From Phycisphaerales bacterium (lineage in GTDB: Bacteria; Planctomycetota; Phycisphaerae; Phycisphaerales; SM1A02): a DNA stretch of 37,629 nucleotides. This document shows positions 30,869 to 37,629 of this stretch, in pieces. Below the pieces are notes generated by a model. The model ran no database searches. It saw only the letters and a program-made list of their open reading frames with translations, and was not told the origin of the DNA. The stretch lies in the NCBI GenBank assembly GCA_028823105.1, contig JAPKCC010000022.1, forward strand, positions 1-37,629. Direction: 5' to 3'. The translations under genes were made by a program, and so were the position numbers. Each line of letters begins with the position of its first letter. Positions within the stretch are counted from its first letter, which is position 1.

Positions 30869-31264
30869 ATGACCACCTTCGCCCTCGACGGCATCATCAG
30901 TTATCTCCCGGTCGGCGTCATCATCGCGATGGCGTTCGCCTTCATTGCCGCCAATCTCGTGCTCACCACGATCATCGGCCCGAAGGCTCAGGGCGCGGTC
31001 AAGGGACTTGCCTACGAATCCGGTATGGATCCGATCGGATCGGCACGGAAGCGATTCAATGTGAGGTTCTACATCCTCGCGATGACCTTTCTGGTCTTCG
31101 ACGTCGAGATCATCTTTCTCTACCCGTGGGCGGTGACCTTCTCGAAGCTCGAGCCCCAGTCATCTGAGTCGGCCTTGTTCCTCGGGCGGATCATGTTCTT
31201 CATCGCCACCAGCGTCGTGGCCTACGTCTACGCCTGGAAGAAGGGCGTCTTCCGCTGGGATTGA
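30869..31264 (+). CDS. nuoA: NADH-quinone oxidoreductase subunit A (solitary)
   Basis: This small membrane subunit of respiratory complex I helps form the quinone-binding region. The 131-residue protein has three transmembrane helices: YLPVGVIIAMAFAFIAANLV, the FYILAMTFLVFDVEIIFLYP segment, and LFLGRIMFFIATSVVAYVYA. The loop LAYESGMDPIGSARKRFNVR carries the family signature, although the usual YECG Cys reads YESG here. The helix-2 motif FLVFDVEIIFLYPWA is diagnostic. nuoB and the remaining subunits are not adjacent: the next gene is on the opposite strand and encodes a secreted protein. I chose the ATG at 30869, giving MTTFALDGII. A 32-nt palindromic terminator lies just downstream. Confidence 0.93.
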   Translation: MTTFALDGIISYLPVGVIIAMAFAFIAANLVLTTIIGPKAQGAVKGLAYESGMDPIGSARKRFNVRFYILAMTFLVFDVEIIFLYPWAVTFSKLEPQSSESALFLGRIMFFIATSVVAYVYAWKKGVFRWD

Positions 31265-31295
31265 TGATGATCATCGGCTTCTCTGAGTGAAATTC

Positions 31296-31327
31296 GAACG
31301 ACGTCCGCCGATCGGCGGACGTCGTTC
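31296..31327 (+). terminator. Perfect 32-nt palindrome, probable bidirectional terminator
   Basis: The arms GAACGACGTCCGCCGA (31296-31311) are exactly repeated in inverse at 31312-31327, followed on the plus strand by TTATTC and preceded by AATTC. It sits 31 nt after nuoA and 30 nt before the stop of the convergent FG-GAP gene. The tails are T-rich but short, so it most likely ends nuoA and possibly both genes. Confidence 0.75.
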
Positions 31328-31357
31328 TTATTCATCGCGGAGTTCCCGAGCCTCGTC

Positions 31358-33031
31358 TCAGCCGGTCCAATCAACGAGCAGGAGTCCCAGGTCGGCGCCA
31401 TCGACGAACCCGTTCTGATCGAGGTCGGCTTGGCAGTCGCGGTTGCAGGCCCCCCAAGCGACCAGCATCAGCCCGAGGTCGGCGCCGTTGACCAGTCCAT
31501 CACCATTGAGATCGCCGGGTGCATCGGGGGTGTTGTTTCCACCGTTACTCATCACGATCATCGAATCATCGAGTTCGTCCACGAAGATCAGATCGAGATC
31601 TCCGTCGTTGTCCATGTCGACGGGCAGCGAGCAACTGGCAGCGATCGGCGAAGGGAATGACTCTCTGAAAGTGAAGTTACCCGCACCATCGTTGACGAAG
31701 AGAAACCAGTCTCCCGAATAGCTCGACGTGATCCAGTCCAGATCGCCGTCGCCATCGAGGTCGCCGAGATCGCTTGCGAGGGGAAAGGGGTCCGTCGAAT
31801 ACGTGACACCATTGGCAAGGCCGCCGGATCCGTCGTTTCGGAAGACCTGCCCTGCATTCGCGAATGAGTTGACGGTCGTGACATCGACGTCTCCGTCACC
31901 GTCGAGGTCCGCGAGGTTCAGTTGCCAGCATCGCCCGGCGACGCTTCGGGTTCCAGCGGAGATGAAGTTTCCATTTCCGTCCGCGAGTAGAACCCGGATC
32001 TGATTGGCGCCGCCGACCACCAAGTCGAAGATGCCGTCGCCATTCAGGTCATCGGCCTGAATGCTCCATTCCCCGCTGATGCCCGGTTGGATCGTGGTGG
32101 GTGGGTCGAAGATGCCGTTGCCCTGATTCCGAAGGAGGGTCACGTTGCCCGATGAATAGTTGGTGCTGGCGATGTCCAGGTAGCCATCTCCATCGAGGTC
32201 GAGGGTGGTGATGCCGCGCGGGGCATTCCCGGTTCCCAGTGTCTGGGCGCCGCCGTACGAGCCATCGCCCCCGCCGATCAGGATCGAGACGTTATCGCCG
32301 ATGATGTTCGCGGTGCAGAGGTCGGCGTGTCCGTCGAGATCGAAATCCGCGGGTTCGGAGGGGCTTGGTACGGAACCAACGGAATGCGTCGGGGTTAGGA
32401 ACGGTTGAATGCGCCCAGTTCCATCGCCGGTATTGAGAAACACGCGGACATCATCGGTTTCTTCGTTCACGATGGAGAGGTCGATCCAGCCGTCTTCATC
32501 GAGATCGGTGGCGCTACCGCCATAGGGAACCACGACTTCTCCGGGGAATGCGCTGGTGGTGATCTCTTGGAGAATGAAGAAGTCCATCTCGGCCGCGGCC
32601 GCCGCGGTCCAGAATCGAAACTGGTATCCCGCCGACCGAAGCGTGCTTCGATCGGTACCTCGGATGGAGTTTGCCAGCGTGACCGTCACGGGTTCGCCGG
32701 GGCTGGCGTTCCGGATCGGGTCAAGGGTGACGGTATGTCCATCCGCGGAGAATAAGAACTCGCCTCGGAGGGATCCAGCGCCTCGGCTGAAGGCGTGAAA
32801 CGACGTGACGTCGATGGAATCAGGATCGACCGGACGATCAAAGGTGACGCTAATTGATCCGTTGGTCGAGGCGTCGAGGACCGCTCGGAGCGGAGAAGTG
32901 GTGATCACAGAGAGCGTTCCCCCCGTTGAAGCGGAGGACGTCGCGGCCGGCATGGCGGCCAGGCAGGCAATGAGAACGGGCGTCAGTGATCGCACGAGAG
33001 ACTCCGAGGAACGGGGGAGTTTGAAGGACAT
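31358..33031 (-). CDS. Secreted FG-GAP/VCBS repeat protein with Ig-like and dockerin-like domains
   Basis: The 557-residue protein has a signal peptide (about 1-34) and an SbsA/Big_5-type Ig-like domain (about 40-140; SISVTFDRPVDPDSIDVTSF, then GHTVTLDPIRNASPGEPVTV). It continues with about six FG-GAP/VCBS beta-propeller repeats (about 160-505), each with a Ca-binding loop such as DLDEDGWIDL, DFDLDGHADL, DLDGDGYLDI, DLNGDGIFDL, DLDGDGDVDV and DMDNDGDLDL. The dockerin-like tail (about 510-557) has DLNGDGLVNGADLGLMLVAW and DLDQNGFVDGADLGLLLVDW. No enzyme domain is present, so an adhesive or surface display role is likely. It is the third dockerin-tailed protein in the window. Confidence 0.9.
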   Translation of the reverse strand: MSFKLPRSSESLVRSLTPVLIACLAAMPAATSSASTGGTLSVITTSPLRAVLDASTNGSISVTFDRPVDPDSIDVTSFHAFSRGAGSLRGEFLFSADGHTVTLDPIRNASPGEPVTVTLANSIRGTDRSTLRSAGYQFRFWTAAAAAEMDFFILQEITTSAFPGEVVVPYGGSATDLDEDGWIDLSIVNEETDDVRVFLNTGDGTGRIQPFLTPTHSVGSVPSPSEPADFDLDGHADLCTANIIGDNVSILIGGGDGSYGGAQTLGTGNAPRGITTLDLDGDGYLDIASTNYSSGNVTLLRNQGNGIFDPPTTIQPGISGEWSIQADDLNGDGIFDLVVGGANQIRVLLADGNGNFISAGTRSVAGRCWQLNLADLDGDGDVDVTTVNSFANAGQVFRNDGSGGLANGVTYSTDPFPLASDLGDLDGDGDLDWITSSYSGDWFLFVNDGAGNFTFRESFPSPIAASCSLPVDMDNDGDLDLIFVDELDDSMIVMSNGGNNTPDAPGDLNGDGLVNGADLGLMLVAWGACNRDCQADLDQNGFVDGADLGLLLVDWTG

Positions 33032-33136
33032 GGGCGATTTCCCGCGCGGAGATCGCCACAGGTCTTTGATCCCCTTCGGGTCGGTCGGGTTCCTCAGAAT
33101 TGGAATTCCGCGGGTTCGAAAAGGCCGATTCGCGAC

Positions 33137-33430
33137 TCAGGAAGATTCTAGGGAGGTTTCGAGCCTTCGAGCGGTGGCGATGAGCGTTTGGGTATGGCAC
33201 GCCACGCAGGGCCCGTATTCCGCCAGGAGGAGGCTGCGGGCAGCCTTCAGGCTCTTGGCGCTGGGCAATGGTCCGTCCTCGATCGGCGTCCGGGAATCAG
33301 CGTCAAGTCCGTCGCAGGTCATGCCCGACCCTGCCGCAGGCAGTTTTATTTCGACCAGCGGTCGGTCGAGATGTTGGAGAGGGGTCGGCATAACTTCGAG
33401 CATCGGCGAAAACAGGTCTTGAGCGCTCAC
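33137..33430 (-). CDS. Small ORF with a CxxCH motif, uncertain
   Basis: This 97-codon frame has codon use like its neighbours and ends LLLAEYGPCVACHTQTLIAT followed by ARRLETSLESS. The CVACH is a heme-c-type motif. There is no signal peptide, so it would not be exported for heme attachment unless the start is wrong (GTG at 33430, ATGs at 33403 and 33391, all without a clear ribosome binding site). The protein may be a fragment of a larger cytochrome-like gene or a real small protein. It lies between the aminotransferase-like and FG-GAP genes on the same strand. Competing plus-strand frames here have poorer composition. Confidence 0.4.
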   Translation of the reverse strand: MSAQDLFSPMLEVMPTPLQHLDRPLVEIKLPAAGSGMTCDGLDADSRTPIEDGPLPSAKSLKAARSLLLAEYGPCVACHTQTLIATARRLETSLESS

Positions 33431-33514
33431 GCATCGCGCATGATTTTGGTGTCTTCTCTTCTCGATGGGGTCCGGATCATCCGAGTCACGCCCCCGACGA
33501 ACGCGATGCCGAGG

Positions 33515-34765
33515 TCAATGAGACAGAGATTCTTCGAGCACATCGCACAAGCGATCGACTTCAGACACAGTGTTGTAGTGCACTGGGGAGATTCGGACCA
33601 CTCCCGGATCAATATCGATTCCCATTCGTTCGCAGAGTCGATGGGCATACATGTGTCCGTGGCGGATGCCGAAACCGGCAGAACGGGCGATTTCGACGAT
33701 GCGGCGAGGATCAAGGGAGGTATGGACCATGGACACCGTTGAAACACGGACCCCGATATCGGCGGACTCGGGTCCGATGATTTTTACGGAATCATGCGCG
33801 CGGAGTCGTTCCAGCAGTCTTTTCTGCACCGGCGCCTCCAGCGACGCCATCGCGTCGAAGGCGCGTCGGACGACCTCGAAGTCGCAGGTTTCCGCATCGG
33901 CGGCCGCGGGGCGTTCATCACCGGCGAGGAAGGCAAGCAGTCGCGGAAGTGCGCAGAGACCGGCGCATCCCTCGTGGCTGACGCCGCCAAGTTCGAACTT
34001 GTAGGGGATCTCGTCCTTAGGAATGAAGAAGTGATTCGGACCCTCGAGTTCCGCGATCGCATCGTGTCGGGCGAAGAGGCCGCCCATGTGCGGGCCGTAG
34101 ACTTTGTACGTGCTCCAGGCGTAGAAGTCGACGTCCCACGCGCGGACGTCAATCGCTCGGTGGGGTGCATAGGCAACGCCGTCCACCACGACCCGGCCGC
34201 CGGCAGCGTGCACCATGGCGGTCGCCGTTTGGACGTCCACGATCTCTCCGAGGAGGTTAGAGACGTGTGGAAAGGCGACGATCCGAGTTCGTTCGGAGAG
34301 TACCGATCGGAGATTCTCCAGATCGAGGGAGCCGGTCTTGGGGTCCGCCTTCCACCATCGGATGACGGCGCCATGTCGCTCGAGTTCGAGCCAGCATCCG
34401 ATGTTGGCTTCGTGCCCTTGTTCGCAGACCACGACTTCGTCACCGGGGCGGATGGTGCGGGAGATGCTGTGCGCGAGCACGTGCATCAGGCTGGTGCAAC
34501 TCGAACCGAGGATCACCCGGCCGATCCCCTGGCCGTTCACGAAGCGATCCATGAATCGATGGGCCCGCTCGACGGTGGCGGTCGCACGATCGCTCGCGGG
34601 ATAGCCCGCGCCGAGTTGGACGTAGTCGTTGAGAAGATGGTCGCGGATCGCATCCGCGACGTAGCGCGGAACCTGGGAGCCGCCGGCGTTCTCCAGCAAG
34701 ACCGTCCCTCGCTCGAGGGATGGAAATTGGGAACGGATCGCATCAACGTCGGGAGTGTGGGGCAT
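33515..34765 (-). CDS. Cysteine desulfurase-like class V aminotransferase
   Basis: The 416-residue protein is a PLP-dependent fold-type I enzyme of the cysteine desulfurase-like group. Landmarks are the N-terminal TVLLENAGGSQVPRYVADAI, the phosphate-binding loop GSSCTSLMHVLAHSI, the cofactor-contacting GHEANIGCWLELER, VAFPHVSNLLGEIVDV, DGVAYAPHRAIDV, and the PLP-binding Lys in FYAWSTYKVYGPHMGGLF. The C-terminal domain has GFGIRHGHMYAHRLCERMGI and VVRISPVHYNTVSEVDRLCD. Typical SufS/CsdA enzymes have a catalytic Cys near residue 360; here the Cys lies in HRLCERMGI, so assignment as a desulfurase rather than another class V enzyme is likely but not certain. No other suf genes are adjacent. It follows the AsmA-like gene by 105 bp on the same strand. 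Confidence 0.85.
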   Translation of the reverse strand: MPHTPDVDAIRSQFPSLERGTVLLENAGGSQVPRYVADAIRDHLLNDYVQLGAGYPASDRATATVERAHRFMDRFVNGQGIGRVILGSSCTSLMHVLAHSISRTIRPGDEVVVCEQGHEANIGCWLELERHGAVIRWWKADPKTGSLDLENLRSVLSERTRIVAFPHVSNLLGEIVDVQTATAMVHAAGGRVVVDGVAYAPHRAIDVRAWDVDFYAWSTYKVYGPHMGGLFARHDAIAELEGPNHFFIPKDEIPYKFELGGVSHEGCAGLCALPRLLAFLAGDERPAAADAETCDFEVVRRAFDAMASLEAPVQKRLLERLRAHDSVKIIGPESADIGVRVSTVSMVHTSLDPRRIVEIARSAGFGIRHGHMYAHRLCERMGIDIDPGVVRISPVHYNTVSEVDRLCDVLEESLSH

Positions 34766-34870
34766 GGTTCGAGTTCCGGTCAGGTGGCGGTGTCGAGTTT
34801 CTGGCGAAACAGGTGGATCAATGGCGCCGCTTCGAGACGGCGGGTGAGATTCAGCGGCGGCGTCGAAGAT

Positions 34871-36802
34871 TCAGTCGTCCTTGCTACCACCGAAGAGGTC
34901 GCCGAGACCACCACCGATCACCTCTCCGAGGCCTTTTTGGAGTCCGTCGGGGAGCGTGATTCCTGTCTCTTCTTCCAACTTCTTCAAGCCTCGGCCGATC
35001 TGCTTGTCGGCCTCTTCTTGAGCGCGAGCGGCGAGGAGGTCTGCGCCGGCGGCCTTCAACGCGTCGGCGAGTCGAACTTCGTCGATCAGAATGGATGGAT
35101 CGTCGAGGCGGCCGAGGATATCGATCCGAACCGGAAGTTCACGGATCGTCGCCTGTTCACCGCCGATGCTAATCGTGGTGTCACGGAGTACGACGTCGAG
35201 CGGCGCCGCGATTTGAACCTTCGGTCGGAGCGTGAACACGCCAGCCATCTCGGCATCGATGGTCCCTCCACTGAACGGCGGCGGGTCCGTGGACACCAGT
35301 TGATTCACGATTCTGCCGGCTTCCATTCGGCGGACCGTGAAATCGAATTGGTTTTCAGTGGGGGCTGAAGAGAGTCGTCCGAGACGAATCGCCAGATTGA
35401 TCGAATCGTCGCTTGAAACAAACGAGCAGGAAGGAGGTTCCTCGACGAGAAGCGGTTGGGTCGACAAGGACTCGAGCACAATGTCGTAGGTGAGAGGGGC
35501 CGCGGCCGGGTCTGGTGTTGATCGGACTCCCAACGCTTCGATTCGGCGCACCAGGAACGTCGGAGTTTCGTCGATCAGATGGGTCGCTCGGACGCCGGCA
35601 TATCCATGGAGGTCGATCTGTTCTCGAAGCCAGGCTTCAAAGGATGGTGATCCCGGGCCGTCGGCGGGCCCATCGGCGTTCGGTTCGCCATTTTCAGTCT
35701 GCTCCGGAATTCGAGCGGCGAGCTCGTCGATTCCACGGCTGATCTGTTTCAGCCGCTCACGCCATTCGGCTGCGTTCTGCAAGTAGGACTCGAGCCTGCC
35801 ACCGGGGAGCGTTTCGCCATGCTCGACGTCTCCTTCTGGCGTTGACTCAGCCTCCGTCGCCACGTCCGGATCCACGTTTGGATCCAAGTAGACGACACCA
35901 GGGGTACTTCGAGCAGCATCGCTCATCGCATCTGACACTTGGACGAGATTGACGCTCAACCGCCGCCGCAGAACATCTGCCAAATCAAGATCCACGGTGA
36001 TCTTCGCGGCTTGCAGGAGGTTGCGATCAAGATTGGCCGTGTCACAGATCTGAAGATCGCGAATTTCGGCTCGGCCATCGATCCAGCGAACCTCGACCGC
36101 ACCGACGTCGACGGTGGATCCATTCAGCTGGGTCAATTGCGACTGGAGCATGCCACGGGCGGCCTCGCCCGAGAAGGACCACGTGCCCCACGCGAGAAAG
36201 CCGACGAGAATCGCGACGATGACGATTCCACTGATCCGGATCGGAGAACCATGCCGATCAGCAATGGCACGAAAGCCACCCTTGGGGATTCCGCCAAACA
36301 GAATCCAAGCCGCGAAGCGTGTGCTTCGTCGGGAGGCGATCGCTTTCACCGCTTCTTGATCTGTTTCGAGGGCCGCGAGCGTCCGCCGAAGGCGGATGAC
36401 GGATCGTCCCACGAGCAGGCCCAGCAGGACTCCAATCACCACCCCGAGAACCAGGCCACCGACCGCGAAGTAACTCTCGAAGCCCATCCAGGCGGTCACT
36501 GGTCCATTGGCAAGCGCCCGAGCGATGGGTTCGGTCGGCCCGTCGATCAGAACGCGTCCGATCCAGAAGGAAAGTGGTGCCGCTGCGATCGAGAGCAACT
36601 TTGTTCCCGCGGCGACCAGACCCGCCAAGAAGATGTTGGCGTTGAGCATGAGAAGCAGGAAGACCACGAGGATCGCGGGAATGAGCCCCGGTCCGGCAAT
36701 CGGGAGAAACCCGAGCAGCGAGCCAAGAAGGCACGCCAGCATGATCTGGGTGGGGGTCGCGACCCCGATCAGGGTCTTGAGAAAGCGTCGGATCGTGAGC
36801 AT
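34871..36802 (-). CDS. Fused TIGR03546-like membrane and TIGR03545/AsmA-like protein
   Basis: The 643-residue protein appears to join two families that are normally separate neighbouring genes. The N-terminal 180 residues (MLTIRRFLKTLIGVATPTQI, LLGFLPIAGPGLIPAILVVF, the LLMLNANIFLAGL segment and FAVGGLVLGVVIGVLLGLLV) form several membrane helices in the TIGR03546 (DUF2062-like) pattern. A further helix (ISGIVIVAILVGFLAWGTWS, about 190-210) precedes an AsmA-like domain, with LNGSTVDVGAVEVRWIDGRA, the DLQICDTANL loop and ITVDLDLADVLRRRLSVNLV, in the TIGR03545 pattern. A helical/coiled region (about 340-400) and a Gly/Asp-rich end follow. AsmA-like proteins are linked to lipid transport between membranes; a role here is inference. 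The ATG at 36802 has GGAGG with 9-nt spacing; the longer frame to 36901 is unlikely. Confidence 0.85.
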   Translation of the reverse strand: MLTIRRFLKTLIGVATPTQIMLACLLGSLLGFLPIAGPGLIPAILVVFLLLMLNANIFLAGLVAAGTKLLSIAAAPLSFWIGRVLIDGPTEPIARALANGPVTAWMGFESYFAVGGLVLGVVIGVLLGLLVGRSVIRLRRTLAALETDQEAVKAIASRRSTRFAAWILFGGIPKGGFRAIADRHGSPIRISGIVIVAILVGFLAWGTWSFSGEAARGMLQSQLTQLNGSTVDVGAVEVRWIDGRAEIRDLQICDTANLDRNLLQAAKITVDLDLADVLRRRLSVNLVQVSDAMSDAARSTPGVVYLDPNVDPDVATEAESTPEGDVEHGETLPGGRLESYLQNAAEWRERLKQISRGIDELAARIPEQTENGEPNADGPADGPGSPSFEAWLREQIDLHGYAGVRATHLIDETPTFLVRRIEALGVRSTPDPAAAPLTYDIVLESLSTQPLLVEEPPSCSFVSSDDSINLAIRLGRLSSAPTENQFDFTVRRMEAGRIVNQLVSTDPPPFSGGTIDAEMAGVFTLRPKVQIAAPLDVVLRDTTISIGGEQATIRELPVRIDILGRLDDPSILIDEVRLADALKAAGADLLAARAQEEADKQIGRGLKKLEEETGITLPDGLQKGLGEVIGGGLGDLFGGSKDD

Positions 36803-36927
36803 CAACAGGTCCTCCGGGCTTGCAAGGTACACGCCGCGGTCGTGACTCGCGGCGCGGTACTCTCTCCGTGGAGTCGTGAATTCAGTTTTCGAAAATACCA
36901 CCTGCTACCAGTTCGAAGGAATCCAAG

Positions 36928-37569
36928 ATGATGATTCGCCGATCCGAACGGACTCACCTGACGTCGTCGCTCGCTCGATTGGGGCTGATCCTAGGACTGA
37001 TGGTTTCGGCTGGATGTTCCTCGCAGGATCCAGCGGGCCTTCGCCTGACGCTTCGCGAGGATGGGAAGGGCTCGATCGCGGTCGCGGCGCTCTCGCTGCC
37101 CGACGTCACGTCGATCGAGCAACGGGATACCACCGGCGTCGAATGGGATCTCGCGGCGAAGTTGATGATCACCACGGGGGTATTCGAGTCTCTTGATGAC
37201 GTCGCGTTTGAAGACCTGGAAATCGACTCCGTGAAGTTCACCGACCCGGGTGGAACGATTCGAATCAGCATCCCCCGTGGACCTGAGGCAAAGTGGTACA
37301 AGGCGATCCACGCGTCGACCAAGGAGCGAGGTCGATTGCAGAAGGCCCTAGACGGCGCCATTGATCAGATCAACCTTCATGAAAACGTCACCATCGCGGT
37401 CGAGGTTCAGAAGGCCCGAGTCGCCGCCAGCCTGGTGCAGACCGTGCCTCGAGTGACCGTGAGCGCGAAGCGGGGGGTGGTCTCCGTCGTGATACCGCTC
37501 GAGGTTCTCGAAGCCCCAGGTTCTCCGATGATCCTCGTGATCAACTGGGAAGCAATGAAGTCGAGCTGA
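36928..37569 (+). CDS. Predicted lipoprotein, unknown function
   Basis: The 213-residue protein has a signal sequence ending in the lipobox LMVSAGC, with lipidated Cys at about residue 30. The mature part is mixed alpha/beta: GLRLTLREDGKGSIAVAALS, WDLAAKLMITTGVFESLDDV, IPRGPEAKWYKAIHAS, then a helix and ITVSAKRG-type strands ending VINWEAMKSS. I recognise no family. GAAGGAATCC precedes a double ATG start. It is divergent from the fused membrane/AsmA-like gene (126 bp between starts), a context that suggests an envelope role. A 17-codon frame overlapping its stop (TGATG) is too short to call. Confidence 0.82.
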   Translation: MMIRRSERTHLTSSLARLGLILGLMVSAGCSSQDPAGLRLTLREDGKGSIAVAALSLPDVTSIEQRDTTGVEWDLAAKLMITTGVFESLDDVAFEDLEIDSVKFTDPGGTIRISIPRGPEAKWYKAIHASTKERGRLQKALDGAIDQINLHENVTIAVEVQKARVAASLVQTVPRVTVSAKRGVVSVVIPLEVLEAPGSPMILVINWEAMKSS

Positions 37570-37629
37570 TGAACGAGCGGGGACGAATACGTTCTGACCT
37601 CACGCGCCGCGAACCCTTCTGAATCGTTG
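37570..37629. repeat. Right edge ending in the start of the 61-bp repeat unit
   Basis: The last nine bases (37621-37629, GAATCGTTG) are identical to the first nine bases of both 61-bp repeat copies at 1-9 and 62-70, preceded by CTTCT as copy 2 is preceded by TTCTT. The remaining 51 bases carry nothing I can call. Confidence 0.5.

Noticed and set aside
35939-36931. 330-codon plus-strand frame opposite the AsmA-like gene
   Set aside because: Composition dominated by Arg/Asp/Glu/Gln, a mirror of membrane helices on the other strand.

Overview
This is a GC-rich bacterial chromosomal segment, almost certainly from a planctomycete of the Phycisphaerae type. No 16S rRNA is present, so the assignment rests on gene style. 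Three exported proteins end in tandem dockerin-like tails of the form DLNGDGxVxGADLGLLLxxWG, one also carries a C-terminal Cys-rich module, and there are an FHA-sigma factor fusion, a small soluble Hanks kinase and many lipoproteins without recognised families. Core genes (proS, metG, metF, rex, nuoA, tRNA-Pro) lie among secreted glycan-degrading enzymes. There is no phage, plasmid, transposase or CRISPR signature.

Layout. 1-700: repeat-rich non-coding edge with a 61-bp tandem repeat, a series of REP-like palindromes and a partial small ORF with an ideal ribosome binding site. 711-8941: patatin-like lipase, archaeal/eukaryal-type prolyl-tRNA synthetase, ketopantoate reductase-like protein, UbiA prenyltransferase overlapping a CHAD protein, and methionyl-tRNA synthetase overlapping a VOC protein. 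9156-12243: a membrane-anchored protein, a large secreted helical-repeat protein and a small charged protein. 12276-17408: metF, divergent from a six-gene plus-strand run of rex, two lipoproteins, an amidase-like protein, a protein kinase and a HAD phosphatase. 17507-19088: an Rrf2-like regulator divergent from an FHA-ECF sigma factor fusion.

19095-28954 is a glycan-degradation island: dCMP deaminase, GH29 fucosidase and GNAT on the minus strand, a GH95 fucosidase on the plus strand, tRNA-Pro, then a LamG-GH33 sialidase-dockerin and a paralogous LamG-dockerin-Cys-rich protein. Together these suggest growth on fucosylated and sialylated (algal or animal-like) glycans. 29309-37569 holds a coiled-coil lipoprotein with a C-terminal membrane segment, a solitary nuoA, an FG-GAP/dockerin protein, a small CxxCH ORF, a cysteine-desulfurase-like enzyme, a fused membrane/AsmA-like protein (TIGR03546+TIGR03545) and a lipoprotein.

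The strongest candidates for new biology are the FHA-ECF sigma fusion with its Rrf2-like neighbour and nearby kinase, the TIGR03546-TIGR03545 fusion, the repeat/palindrome cluster at the left edge whose unit start also appears at the right edge, and a 9-nt-phased GTT repeat found in two separate intergenic regions. All identifications come from reading the sequence and recalled family motifs; no database search was run.
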